DNA from: Cheiracanthium punctorium | Taxonomy: Eukaryota > Arthropoda > Arachnida > Araneae > Cheiracanthiidae | Assembly (NCBI GenBank): GCA_038373885.1 | Contig: JAWZYV010016017.1 | Span: forward strand, 1-64,000 | Direction of reading: 5' to 3' | Length of the DNA stretch: 64,000 bases | Shown here: one piece after another, positions 46,003-58,306 of the stretch | How positions within the stretch are numbered: the first letter of the stretch is position 1 | Layout: each line of letters starts with the position of its first letter | Notes under the pieces: model-generated | Seen by the model: only the letters and a program-made list of their open reading frames with translations | What the model was told of the DNA's origin: nothing | Databases searched by the model: none | Translations under genes and position numbers: made by a program

Positions 46003-48276
46003 CTAGCTGAAGTACCCGTTCTTCGCACGGGAATGAATGGACTTTCTGATATTACGATTTGTGGTGATTACTATTCATTGTAATAAACAGATATAGCAAA
46101 GTGGATATCGCGTTTTATTGTGTCCAATAATCATGCATACCGAATTGCAAGGCAATCGTTTGTACGGTGCAGAAGGCCATGCGGCGTAGCGCAATCTAGT
46201 GGCGAGTTTTAGCAAAACGGATACGGCGAAAATATTTTTTGCATTCAGATATCGATGTATACGAATTTTCATGACTATCGGCTGGACAGTCCTGAAGTTC
46301 ATGTGTTGACGCGACATCTAGTGGCAAGTCATAGGAAAATGGATAGCGCCAAACTCTTCCCCGTGCTCAAATATCTATGTATACCTATTTTCATAGCGAT
46401 CATTTGCACAGTCAAGAAGTGATACACTGCAGGGCCATCTAGTGGTTCAATAAAGTAATGATTTGCTACAGCGCAGTCAAGTGGCGAGTTATAGAAATAT
46501 GGATAACGCCAAAATATTCTCATTGTTCAAATAGCTATGTATACTGATTTTCATAGCGACCTTGTTCAACTATCTATGTATACCAATTTTCAAAACGATC
46601 ATTTGTACAGTCAAGAAGTGATACACTGCAGGGCCATCTAGTAGTTAATTAAAGTAATGATTTGCTACAGCGCCGTCAAGTGGCGAGTTATAGCAAAATG
46701 GATAACGCCAAAATATTCTCATTGTTCAAATAGCTATGTATACGATTTTCATAGCGACCGTTTGAATGGTCAAGAATTTGGCCTGCTGCAGCGTCATCTA
46801 GTGGCGAGTTAAAATAATAATGCATTACAGTGTCATCTACTGGTGAGTAACATCAAAAGGAACGCAGTTAGAATATATTCTTCATGCTCAAATGTGTAAC
46901 TATAAAAAATTTTATGCCGATCGGTCGAACGGTATAGAAGTTGATGCTTTGCAGCGCCATTTAGCGGCAAGTTACAGCAAAAAATATTATCCGTGTTCTA
47001 ATATTCGCGTGTACCAAATTTCATCGAAATCGGTTGGACGATATTCGCATAGCAAACGGCTAAACGGAATAGAATTCAACGTTGTGCTGCGGCACCAAGT
47101 GGCAAGTTAAGGAAAACGGATAGCATAAAAACCTTCTCCATCATAAAAGACTTAGGTGAACCAAATTTCATCGTGCAACGGTGCTCAACGGTGCTGGAGT
47201 TTTTTAACCTCATAAACACATACCAACATTCATTTTTATCTATAACCAGTGTTATTATATATACCAGTCTCAAATAAAATCCAGTTTCAAATCTAAGCCT
47301 CGCCAAAGTGCCAACATACGCCATTTTGCAAGAGTTTTTTCAGGGAATCACTCGAAGCATTGACTTAGCAGCAATCAATATGGGAAATGGTTTGACCGCC
47401 AAAGAGTAGCACGCATTTATTTGAAAATTGGAATCCCTTTATACAGCCGATTTTTTTTAATATTATCAACTATAATGTGTTTTATTCATCGTTACTCCGA
47501 TGTACTAAATGAGAAGATTTCAATTTTCTGAAATTTGGCGGAATTCCCCCAACTTAAATCAATGTACGCAATTGGCGAGAATTCTGAAGTTAGATCGCTT
47601 GAAATCCCTTAATAACTGCATTATTTCTTCACGGATCATTAAAATTTAACGCTGTATTCTAATAAAACCTTTGCACTTGTTTTCAAAAATCTATTTCCTT
47701 AAGCTCTCAATAAATTGCCCAAAGCCGAAAACTGTGCAAACCGCTAGAACTCACTTACTCAAAATCCATATTTCAGCCATTTTATTTTTTCGTCAAACTA
47801 AAAAAATTTACACATTAGCCTCGGAAATCTTCAATTCTTATTGTTTTGCGTGTAAAGCATTACATTCCTGCTCTGATTTCCCATGCACACGATATTATAA
47901 TTAAAAAAAAATAACCTTACGAATATAAACTAACAAAACAAGAATCATTATTATTCTTTTATTTTTACTTTGAGAATTTAAAACATTTTATTCGGCAAAA
48001 TCGCCACACATGGCAACCACGATCCTTATTTCACACTTTTTTCACTACAGGGGTTACAATTACGGAAAGATTTTTGCGTGAAGAGCATAAAATATCTCTT
48101 AAATTCCGGGAACGGGTGGACTTTCAAAGTTTTAAAGTGGACTACGATTTATTCTATATTATTTTACTTATCTGTGCTAAATTTCAGGCCGATAGGTCCA
48201 TTTTTGTGGATTTGTATACGAATCAAATCCACAAACAAACAAACAAACAAACAGAATTTCATTTTTATTTATAAGA
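46003..48276 (-). mobile_element. Non-autonomous Helitron alpha, copy E (with extra module)
   Basis: Minus-strand 5' TCTTATAAATAAAAATGAAA at plus 48276 after a host A, 3' CTAG at 46003-46006. About 2.27 kb, some 180 bp longer than A, B and C. The excess is a tandem second copy of the unit running from a TATCTATGTATACC string through GATACACTGCAGGGCCATCT to GCGAGTTATAG, at about 46560-46690 following 46370-46500. It therefore has ten ATCTAGTGG-type sites rather than eight. No coding sequence. A long (TA)n tract starts about 10 bp beyond the 5' end. Confidence 0.8.
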
Positions 48277-48284
48277 TAAGATTA

Positions 48285-48286
<2 letters not shown>

Positions 48287-48345
<59 letters not shown>
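48287..48345. repeat. (TA)n microsatellite
   Basis: About 29 uninterrupted TA units. A second run lies at 48411-48433. The IYIYIY-rich frames here are translations of the repeat. Confidence 0.95.
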
Positions 48346-48348
<3 letters not shown>

Positions 48349-50159
48349 TATATATATAATGCGTGTGTCTGTATCCTTTTTTTGTGGGGAGAAGGGATTA
48401 CAAATGCGTTTATATATATATATATATATATATCATGTAGGACGACAGTTCTACTAGTGACGCAGCCAGCCCCAACCAACCAACCATAAAATTTCGCGGC
48501 ACTTATATATACAGCTAACTTTTCTATTTTCAAGAGTGTCTCATCTGGATCTCGGAATCCGCTCTAACGAATTTTTTACAATTAATATATGATTTTAATC
48601 GGTGCCAAATTCGATGAGTGACGTCGCCGGTGAAGCTAGGAAAACTCGTTTTTTTTTTTTATTTAATCCAGTTCAAAGAGGGAACTATTTAAACCGCGTA
48701 AGGAAATACGGAAAATGATCTCGTTTTAAAGGCGGTAAACAAGGCAGGGAGTAGGAATACAATGCTGTAGATCCGTGACAAGATTTGTACAAGTTACCTT
48801 ATATCGTAAACCAGTTTGGTCCTAGACAGCTGGTACCTTTCGCTCCCTCTTCCTGAGCAAATGACTTGAGTTCTGTCCTCGACGTCGCACTTTTGCGAGA
48901 TGAGCTTTGTGTTATTGTCGTTTTTCTTTTACTTCATTTTAAAAAATAACAGATTATTATATACTTTACTTATTTTTTCTGTAATTTATTTTGCTATAAT
49001 TAATAATTAAAAATAGTTAAGACTTTGAATTAAAAAAATAATTAATTTAAGTATTTTTTGGTAAAACTCCTTCCTAACATTTTCTTTAAGTATTTTGTTT
49101 CTCTAGTATTTTGATAGCTATTTCTAATTAAATTAAGTCTTTATTTTTCTAATATTATTAATTCTATTTGGAAAATTCAATATATAATTAATATTTCAAT
49201 GAATTTTTTTTTCTCTTCAGAAAGCTCCCATAATTAATTAATAATAATTATTTAGTATTCAAAGGAAAATAAATAGTAGTTTTACATACTAACTAGTTTT
49301 AATAATAATTCTTTTACTCTTCATGTATATTTGAAATTATTGAATTATAATTTTAAAACCAATATTTTTTCCAAATCTTAGGTTTTTCTCACTTTTATTT
49401 TGTATTCCTTTAATTACCAGATTTAAAATTTTGTTCAATACTTTTCAGATAGAAATTTGATTAATCTAAATTTATACATGCACTATATTTTGTATTAGAC
49501 ATTTGAAGGCCGGAGATGGCATCTAAAACAAGATGTTGTGCACCCGAGCCGAGTTGATAAGATACTGAAGATGGTAGATAACTGAAGTATAAATGTCCAG
49601 GGTTCTGGTCTACCGGATGGCTGATAATCTAAAAATTCGGAGTTTTGGACGGTTTTTCTCACGATGTAACGTAAATACGCTTCAGAAGCACTAAGAAAGT
49701 CAACCGCGCAAGACCCTTATTCTTAAACTGGTAGTTCATCTAAACGTTCTCTAAAAAAAACGAAATTATCAACTGATAAAAAAACAAACATAGTATGAAA
49801 TTAGTTTTCTAAAAAGCGACATAAAGCCAATTATAAACAATATTTTGAGTAATTTCCTATTTTATTAATGATTATAGTCATTAATTAATTCAATCAACAA
49901 TTTCGAGATGTATCATTAACTTAGTTAAAAACTTAGTGTATCATAATATAGTTAAAAATTTAACTTAGAGATAGCTTTAAACTGAAAGCAAGCATTGCAT
50001 TAATAGATTACATTGCATTAAAATAATAGAACGAGTAACTAGATTATCATTAATTAAGAACGAGATTATTAAATTAATAATTTTAACGAAACTTAACTTA
50101 CGGTGATCGTTAAACTGAATGCAAATTAATGAATCACAATGCATTAAAACAATAGAACG
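48346..50159. other. AT-rich DNA; unclassified GC-richer stretches
   Basis: 48440-48900 is less AT-rich (for example GTGACGTCGCCGGTGAAGC near 48620) and 49505-49690 contains CCAGGGTTCTGGTCTACCGG, but neither shows a convincing tRNA-like box pair or element ends. The rest is extremely AT-rich. Confidence 0.4.
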
Positions 50160-50171
50160 AATAGTTATATA

Positions 50172-50408
50172 TTGTTGTTTTTATTCTAGAATTATGGCCG
50201 ATTATAGCTACACGTAGGCTCTAAGCCGAGACGTGGGGTGCCCTCCGTGGGGGGTCTTTCTAAGGGGTCATAACCCGTATTTACTCTGTTATGGAGGAAA
50301 CCACGGAAAACTCCGAACGATTAGGTCGGCGGACGCAACCTGGTTTCGAACCAGGCACCTTCCGTCTCCCAGTTCAGAGCGCTATGCGCTCGGCCACTGA
50401 TGGGGCCC
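50172..50408 (-). mobile_element. tRNA-derived SINE with 12-bp target duplication
   Basis: Flanked by identical AATAGTTATATA at 50160-50171 and 50409-50420. On the minus strand the head contains box A-like TGGCCGAGCGCATAGC and box B GGTTCGAAACC, with a T-arm CCTGG/CCAGG. A body with TTTTCCGTGGTTTCCTCCAT follows, similar to conserved central domains known from arthropod SINEs (my recollection, not checked). The 3' end is AT-rich without a long poly(A). 237 bp. The exact, long duplication implies L1-like target-primed insertion and a young age. Confidence 0.8.
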
Positions 50409-50782
50409 AATAGTTATATAATTATAGTAAAAAGTTAACTTACGTTTAGCATTAAACTGAATGCAAATTTATGAAATAAAATCAAAGATGAATGCAGGGA
50501 TTCTAATCTATACTCGACCCAAATTAAAAATAGAAAATCACTCAAAAAAGTATTGATTATAATCAGTATTATGTCTCTTATTATCAAATTCTAACAAAAA
50601 TATGTCAATTTTCTGTTACATGTTACAAAAGAACTTGCTGTGACTTTTTTAATCAAATACTCTGATACTGCTTGAAAACAGGTTTGTATATTTATTTGCA
50701 TAACTTAGTGTCAAGCAAACTTCCGAAATTCGCCCTTGAAACTAATTTATTATCTTCTGACCATAACCCTTAAAAAGTAATG

Positions 50783-51515
50783 ATATCCCCATGCAAAAAC
50801 CCTCAACTGGTTAAAAATTTGAGACGCAGCATTTTACTTTATAGATCTATGAATTTTAAATACGGGTCTTAAAAGTAATGATATCAAATTTTGAGTGATG
50901 CCCTGCTGAGAATTTTAAAGATTTGTTTTTAAATTCCATTACAGTTACTTTCGTTTTATTTTCTAAAGAAGATGTACGCATTTAAGCAATGCTTTTAATT
51001 ATGAAATACACTGTCAAATATATCACACTTTCACTGAGTCTGTATAATGTATTCAAATGAATTTATTTCAATAATTTAATTTATCTTTTGCGTCACGCTA
51101 TCCAAAAGGGCAAGTAAAATTTTCGTAAATATTTAGTTAGTGTCATAGTAACCAAACTAAGTGCAATGTATATGAAAATTTTGCTTGCCCCTTTGGATAG
51201 CGTGACGCAAAAGGTAAATTAAATTATTGAAATAAATTCATTTGAATACATTATATAGACTCAGTGAAAGTGTGATATATTTGACAGTGTATTTCATAAT
51301 TAAAAGCATTGCTTAAATGCGTACATCTTCTTTAGAAAATAAAACGAAAGTAACTGTAATGGAATTTAAAAACAAATCTTTAAAATTCTCAGCAGGGCAT
51401 CACTCAAAATTTGATATCATTACTTTTAAGACCCGTATTTAAAATTCATAGATCTATAAAGTAAAATGCTGCGTCACAAATTTTTAACCAGTTGAGGGTT
51501 TTTGCATGGGGATAT
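50783..51515. repeat. Near-perfect palindrome: 341-bp arms, 51-bp spacer
   Basis: Arms 50783-51123 and 51175-51515 are inverted copies that pair around 51149 with only a few mismatches by eye (for example CCAAAAGGG against CCAAAGGGG near 51102/51188). Outer ends are ATATCCCCATGCAAAAACCC and its complement. The outer AT-rich edge would allow a TA duplication. No coding sequence. Either a foldback/long-TIR MITE of recent origin or a local inverted duplication. A transcript across it would form a long hairpin. Confidence 0.85.
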
Positions 51516-54150
51516 ATATATATACTAGTTTGAAGCAAAAAACGTTTTACCCTTTTTTATAAAGCCGAAAATTCATGCAATTTTTAATACTTATCTAAGT
51601 TCACGAAATGGCTTTCGTAAATTCTATTGCAAGCAGTTAAATGTAACCTTTATTTAAAAAAATTCTGAATATTAGTCCAAAATGCTTATAAGCATTCATA
51701 AAAACACTAAGTTTAATCCAGTAAATATGATCAAATTTTATTACCATTAACTAACAATATATTTTTGAGAATTTTTATTTAAAAGAATTAAGTCTACTTA
51801 AACAGAAATATTAATCTAAAGATGTTAACAACACGAATAATGAATTTAAAATTCAGATTATTTTCGTGTAAGAATACCATTTGCTTACTAAATCCTAACT
51901 AGAAGAAATGTAGTTAGTCTCTATACTTCACTCCCGAAAACTTTTCATGTCAAACATACATCAACTAATCGATTTCTTTATTGGGATTTTTGGACATGTT
52001 ACTAATTAACGCTTATGCTTTATGTCATTTCCTTGCTAAGTTAAGGATAGTGAGACCTTGAGAATTATGTGACTTTGTGTTTCTATATGTAGATGTGTTT
52101 CTACATCTGTAATGTGTTTCTATATGTAGATAATAGCTTAAAACTAATATATTCAGTAACAAAAATTTATTGAGAGCATAGAGGGGCAGATTCCCCACAT
52201 GAAGAAAGAAAAAAAAATATGCAGAAAGGAAAGTATATTTAAACTGTGGCTTGACTGAAACGGAAAAATATATTGTTCTGAAATCGAAAAGGAACTAAAT
52301 ATTCGAAAAAAACATATACATGGATAATAAAAAAAGTACCATAAAATCTGAACAGGAGGTCCAGTGGGAACTGCACATTCATCTTTCTGGTATTTGCTAC
52401 AACTCTACTTGAGAAACCAAAATGTCTGATTTTTTTAAAAATATAAATTGAACGCTTTAAGAAAATTTTCTTTAAAAAAGCGGGCACATTTGTTTAAAAA
52501 AAAAAGTTTTCCTTTGGTACGGCTTTCTTGTAGGATTGAACGTGATCTTTTCCGATTTAGTGGATTTACAATGTGTATTATACATCTGCTAAATATAAAG
52601 CAAGGTAGCTCATATTATTGATGATTAATCTGCTTTAAGAAACAGCTTATCAGATCCTTTTGAAAATTTTTATAACGTCTCGAACATTTTTATGTATAAA
52701 ATTATTTAAAACAGTTGAATTTTTATGGACAAAAAAATTTATATAAAACTTGCATTTGTAAATTTCGTGAAAATTAAATCACTTGTTAATTCAAGTATAA
52801 TATAATTATTTGTCCAATAAGTATCATTTTGTTGTTCATATATTTCCCTGGTGTACCACGTTTAATGGCCGGTTGTGTATCATATACAATTTAAATGCAA
52901 ATAAATTGTTTCAAACAGGCACAATCTATTGATTTAAGAGGTATTTAATTAAAGATCTTAAATTCTTTATTTTTATGGCGATCGTGTTAATGAAGCCCCC
53001 ATTCGATCTCGCTAACATAATGACAAATTTCTTAAAATGTTTTTCAAAATACATTTACATTCGAATATCTAAACTTAAGAATAGTCATTTTCACAAATTT
53101 ACATTTCATGATAATTAACAAAAATGAGAATTCATTAGTGATTTTTAAATGCATAGCAGATTTCAGAAATGTGCTATGTTATGAATACAAAGAATAACTA
53201 CTGAGAAAAATTTAACTCGTCGGCGTGGTAATAAGCGTAAATTATTGTAATTGAAATAGTTTTATTTTGAATTTTGTGATTTTCTGTTACGTTGAATTTA
53301 AAATATATTTAACTTTCAGAGAGCAAACGGCAAATATACCTGCTGGGGTTTATGGAAAATATACGAGAAAAAGAAATAGAATAAATTAACAACTCTTCAA
53401 AATAAATTTTGTTTTTCAAATTTCCGAAAACTTTCGCACAGGCTTTGAAAAAAGTTTAGAAGTATAGCTGTTTAAATATTCATTGCAAATTTTCCTCATT
53501 AACATACCCTTTCCAGCTTATTTTGTAAGCATTTTCATTTTACCATGCTTGATTTTCTTTCTAAGCATTAAAGCTTGTTTGAAACAATTTTCCTTTTTTA
53601 AATTTCTGACAAAACTTGTGGATCAGTGGTACAATCGATAGATTTAATTACTTCAAAATTCCCGTTAACTATGCGAGTCTCTTACTTCAGAGTGGAACAG
53701 TCATGAGGACTAGTTTTAACGATTGTAGTGAAAGACTTGCTACAGGATTTTCTATTATAAATCCAGTAGTAAAAGTAAATAAACATGTAGAATCAGAGTC
53801 ATGGATGTTTTTAACAGATAACATTTATTCAAAAATAGATATAATTATGTATTAACGAGCACCAAAAGAAAGAATTAGGCTAATTTAAGCAAAATAATAA
53901 CAACAACAATATTAATAATCCTGAACTTACATCAGAGGATTATGAATATTGATGGAGATAAACTTTTGTTGTAAGTTAATTCAACTACAATACTCAAGTA
54001 AAGAAATCATTTACTTAGAGTAGACGCTAAGTGAAATTTAACAAGTTTGTAGAACTATTGTCTTTTGTCGCATTCTTTTCATATATGTATTTTCTGAATA
54101 ACGTCGAAGACATTAAGCTAGACAAAAATATGAGATATGACCATTAGTTG
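51516..54150. other. AT-rich DNA, nothing recognised
   Basis: Frames at 52239-52487 and 53616-53855 have no motif. A small tandem GTGTTTCTAYATSTRKAT repeat lies near 52078-52132. A clean triplet of A-runs occurs near 52200 and 52500. No boundary seen. Confidence 0.4.
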
Positions 54151-54554
54151 TACGAGGTAGAGTCAATAAATTCATGAAATGGTAGCCTACGATCAAGCAG
54201 GTGTTCGCTGGTGGGGAAATACGTATTTTGCACGTTAGCAGCATTAATAAGGAAAGCACACAGCCATCTTGAATTCATTTCCGGTACTGTCAGTGTTAGC
54301 GGTAAATCATTTTTGGCAAAGCATATTTTTCATTCGTCGGATTTTGAAATGTGACGGAGCAACCGAAGGACTTTTCAAAAAATGGATTCCATGAAAGTTT
54401 TGAACAGTTATACGAACGCTGGACCAAGTGCATGGATTCGGGAGTTAAATACAAGGCCAATAATTAATGAAGGCCAATAATTATCGTTCTATTATTTTAT
54501 TATTAATTTAATTTACAGTAGACCTATTCCGGGAACTTTTGACCCTAACTTGTA
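54151..54554 (+). mobile_element. Internally deleted mariner-like element
   Basis: TA flanks (54151-54152 and 54553-54554) enclose imperfect TIRs: left CGAGGTAGAGTCAATAAATT, right inverted CAAGTTAGGGTCAAAAGTTC. Inside, one frame near 54395-54450 reads SFEQLYERWTKCMDSGVKY, resembling the C-terminal end of mariner transposases (W-x-K-C-I-x-x-x-G-x-Y). The rest of the transposase is gone; 400 bp in total. Confidence 0.7.
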
Positions 54555-56715
54555 TATTGCGTAAGTTTACAATAGAAGATATAAAATTCGTCTTTTCTAG
54601 GCAATATAACATTTTTTGATTAAACTGAACATGATTGGAGTGTTTCTTGAGATGTCGGCAAGTTTTATTCTTTATAAATACATGATGATGTGTTATTTTT
54701 TTTCCGGTGGACTGTGTATTATTACATCAAGTTTATCAAACCCTTTAAAAAAAGTTTTTATTTTTTGAAATTTTGAAAAAAACGTACTTGTTTTAAATCA
54801 GAAAAGTAATAAGTAGATTAACTTACTCTAAATATTCAGAGAAACCTGCCAATTAGTAAAATAATAATTTTCAAATATATGTATATTATAATATTAACTA
54901 CGTATTTTTTAGAAAATCAGCTATTTAACAAAGATAATCTGGAAAATCAAAATTCATCAAAAAAATCTAATTAGATTCTCGTATAATGTAGAAAAATGAA
55001 AAACATTTTTCAAAAAATATTGATTGCATAAAACATATACTATATTAAACATATCACTAAAAAAGGGTATCCGCTTCACATTTTCTGTCAAATATAAGGA
55101 CGTAAAAGTTAAAATCCTTTGTTAATTATTTTTGGTATCAATAAATGCGAACACATGTTTTTCATTCAGTAATGTACAATATTCGACAATTTTAAGTACG
55201 TGATTATGCTATTTTATTTTTTATCTAACAGCTTTCACTATGTTGAATAAATTGTTAATTATTTTATAACAAGGAGATCTAAAATTTTTTTTCAGTGTAA
55301 TTTTCGAAAAGATAATTACTTTCGTTAGAGATAAGTCAGAAAAATAAGACCACTCCCTATTATTCAGCTAGTAATAATTTTAACATGTTTCGGCGTATTT
55401 GTTTAACAGGAAAAGAAATACTTTAAAATTTGTGTTTGAAATTATTTTTTAATTGAAACGTGTATCTGAGTTTTATATATTCTCAAAAGTTATATTCTTG
55501 CCAACATGTTAACGACTAAAAATAACCCATTAAATTATTGAAGTTATTGTAAAGAAAAACGGAGATGACCGTCATTTCTTAAAATAAACATATGGCTTAC
55601 CAACAATATTAAAAGGAAAATATGTTTTTCATGATCATTATATAATAATATCATGATTCATGGGTTTCATCTGTTGAAGAGATTTATTAATAAAATCTAG
55701 TCAAGATTCATTTTCTGAACACTGTAATGGTTTCACATATTTTATTAATATAATTTTAAAAATATAAAAATATACCATTCTTTAATTTCTGAATTGTCAT
55801 TTAAACTACAATGGTGAAGAGATGATTGCTCTTAGTCGTTTCTTTTGACCTATTATTGAAAAGTATTTACAGAAATTAAAAATATTTTTAAAAGAAATAA
55901 AATCTTATTTCCTAATATTTTTGGACTCATATTTTATCGAAATTTTACGAATCGAAATATTTAATTGAAATTTAATTTTTGTTATAGGAAATGCAACATA
56001 TGATATTGAATTTTTATACTTTTTTTTAAAAATTCATTTATCCAGTAAAAATCTAAAGTTTTTATTTGGGGCACAAAAGAGCCTTCCACAGGGAATCAAA
56101 AATCCGAAGCGAAAGCGATCATTTTCGAAACACTATGCAAACACCACGTGCATAAGCGGAGCATGTGCGCTCTCAATTCTTTTGTCTAATACATTATTAA
56201 TCACGTGAACAGTTCGTAGAAAAAGTATATGGAAATCGTAATTATCTTCGTCTGTGTGGTATTCTACAGGGATAAGCCAACCACGCTATGTAGCGCATCT
56301 GATGCTCATGTTATAAACTTCAGAATCAAATGTGGCGAATTATTCAGGATTTGTTTGCAAAAAACGATTTAAAACGTGGAGTTTATTTTACATGCATAAA
56401 TCTGCCTGCATTATGTTGAATACAAAGTAAATTAATATTCAAAATAATTTCTGATGAGATAAATCAGAAAGATGTACTTTTATCCTTTAAATTACTTATT
56501 TGCAGGGATCAAGTGAAACAAACTGTGCATTAGGGTGTATCACGAAATTTTTTTTTGGAAAATCAAACTTTCAAGTTGATAAAAAGTTTTGACTGTTATC
56601 ACATACCTACCTAAAAATTTTTTTTTGAAATCAAAAAATATTTAGGTCTTCCGGAATAAACTTGAAATTCAACTTTTTTGACCTAAAATGTGTATTTTTA
56701 ATATATATATATATA
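54555..56715. other. AT-rich DNA, nothing recognised
   Basis: No frames with motifs. It ends in a (TA)n run (about 56700-56715) into which LTR element 1 is inserted. Confidence 0.4.
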
Positions 56716-57193
56716 TGAGACGTCAGATATTTCAAGTAAGCTTCAGAGTTAAGGCAGGTAATATGGTTTATTGAACATTACATTTAAGTTACAATTTAGA
56801 ATGAGAAGAGGGGAGGGGAGACGGGTACAAGAATCGGCGTGGACTCCAGCAGTTCCAGTGGCAGAAGTCCCCCGATTTTCGATGTGCGGGAGTATTTACG
56901 CTTACCACACCACGTGGTCTGCGAAGACACAACTCCTCCTCTCTCTTATCTCTGATCGAACCACACACATTTACCAACATGACCCGCATCCGGGGACACA
57001 AGGGCGTGAGGACACGTGTACATCTAAAGAACTCAGAATCGACGGCCTGATGTTTGACAAATAACAAAATAAATAAAACATAGCTCCAGAGCGCGCGTGG
57101 CAAGTATGACAGGAAAGCAAAACTTACAGTGAAAGTACCCGCTTGACCAATACCCAAACTAGTAAAACCCAAATTACCTTTCTATACATTACA
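56716..57193 (-). mobile_element. 3' LTR of Ty3/gypsy element 1
   Basis: On the minus strand it begins TGTAATGTATAGAAAGGTAA at 57193 and ends CTGACGTCTCA at 56716. 478 bp, TG...CA. Very similar to the solo LTR at 15302-15784. The plus-strand neighbour of its end is a TA repeat. The polypurine tract adjoins its start (57194 onward), which shows that it is the 3' LTR. Frames inside it (56771-57172) are not genes. Confidence 0.9.
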
Positions 57194-57207
57194 ATATCCC
57201 CCCCGGC
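57194..57207 (-). other. Polypurine tract of LTR element 1
   Basis: Minus strand GCCGGGGGGGATAT immediately precedes the LTR's TGTAATG. This is the expected plus-strand primer site for LTR retroelement reverse transcription, and it fixes the element's orientation. Confidence 0.85.
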
Positions 57208-58306
57208 AAAAGAAGTCTGACGAGCAATATCATTGAGGTGGCCAGTCTCTCACTTGCGAGTCAGACGTCCTTGCAACCTAATCTTAAAACTGCGAACAAA
57301 TCTAATTTTCAAGTTTAGAAATTTTAAATTTTTCTGACTAGAATTCTGGAGTTATGTTGTACAACACTTGAGGGGCAGGATGCAGTTTCTAAAATTTGAC
57401 AAAACACAAAGATGCAATAGTACGAAAATCCTACAATAAACAATAAAACAATGAGTGCGCACAATTTTTTTCAAAATATCACAAGTAAAATATTTACAAC
57501 CCAGGTGGGATACAATAATACTGTACAACAATATAGTAATATAATTCAACAAAATGGAATAAACATGGCTGACATTCATTTTCTTTGGCAAATACTTATG
57601 GCTTTGGCTTGCATGGCATAAAGTGAATGGAATGAAAATAACTTGGCAAAATGGTTGGCAAAATGCAGTTGGCAAAATGGAGTAAATTTATTTAGTGTAA
57701 AGGCAATGTAAAAAAAAAAAATGTAAAAATGTGCGTAGTGTGTGGAAAATTTCGAAAACCATAGCTGTGAAACAGCAGTACCGTCACACAGGTATGAGGT
57801 ATAGTAAATACCACTTGTAGGCATTTTAAGTTTGCCCAAACTTTAAACTCTCCATAGTATGACAACAAAAATGGGTTCAAATGATCCCGAAAAAGGAAGA
57901 CAATTGTCAACTACGAAAGAGAAAACTTGGCCATTGCCTCATAGCTTCCAAAAAAGGGGAAGAGATGACTCAATACACAGTTGGGAAAAACTGGGGGATT
58001 ATTGAGAGGAAGTCCCAGCCTAGTCTAAGTCTAGCTTCATTTATTGTTTGCATAATATCTATAAAATAGACAAAGAAAAAAGGTGCAGTTTTACTTACAC
58101 CGCACACACTCGGACTTGGGGACTTCTTCAATGACTAAGAGAAGCGGGTGCCAGAGAAAGGTTGGTAGAAGCATAAAAGAAAAAAGGATAGACGATAGAC
58201 TTTATGTCGAGTATTCAGGGTTCCAAACTCAACACTTAGAAATTTTGAATACATTTTATTTTCTACTTTTTTCTTTTTTTTTAAGATCAATTATTGTTAA
58301 TTAAAT
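57208..58306 (-). other. 3' non-coding region of LTR element 1
   Basis: About 1.1 kb between the integrase stop and the polypurine tract. Short frames (57352-57675, 57576-57839) are Cys/Phe/His-rich but overlap each other. They show no signal peptide, furin-like site or fusion-peptide pattern, so I do not call a third (env-like) gene. Confidence 0.5.

Noticed and set aside
48078..48533. Frames with long IYIYIY runs
   Set aside because: Translation of (TA)n microsatellite.
49505..49690. tRNA-like or SINE segment
   Set aside because: A possible box B-like CCAGGGTTCTGGTC occurs but without a convincing box A, repeat boundary or second copy.
50318..50408. Functional tRNA gene on the minus strand
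   Set aside because: Box A and box B are present but there is no clean cloverleaf and no terminator. It is followed by a SINE body and bounded by a target duplication.
57352..57839. Possible env-like gene of LTR element 1
   Set aside because: Two overlapping short frames with no signal peptide plus transmembrane plan, cleavage site or conserved cysteine pattern. Treated as 3' non-coding.
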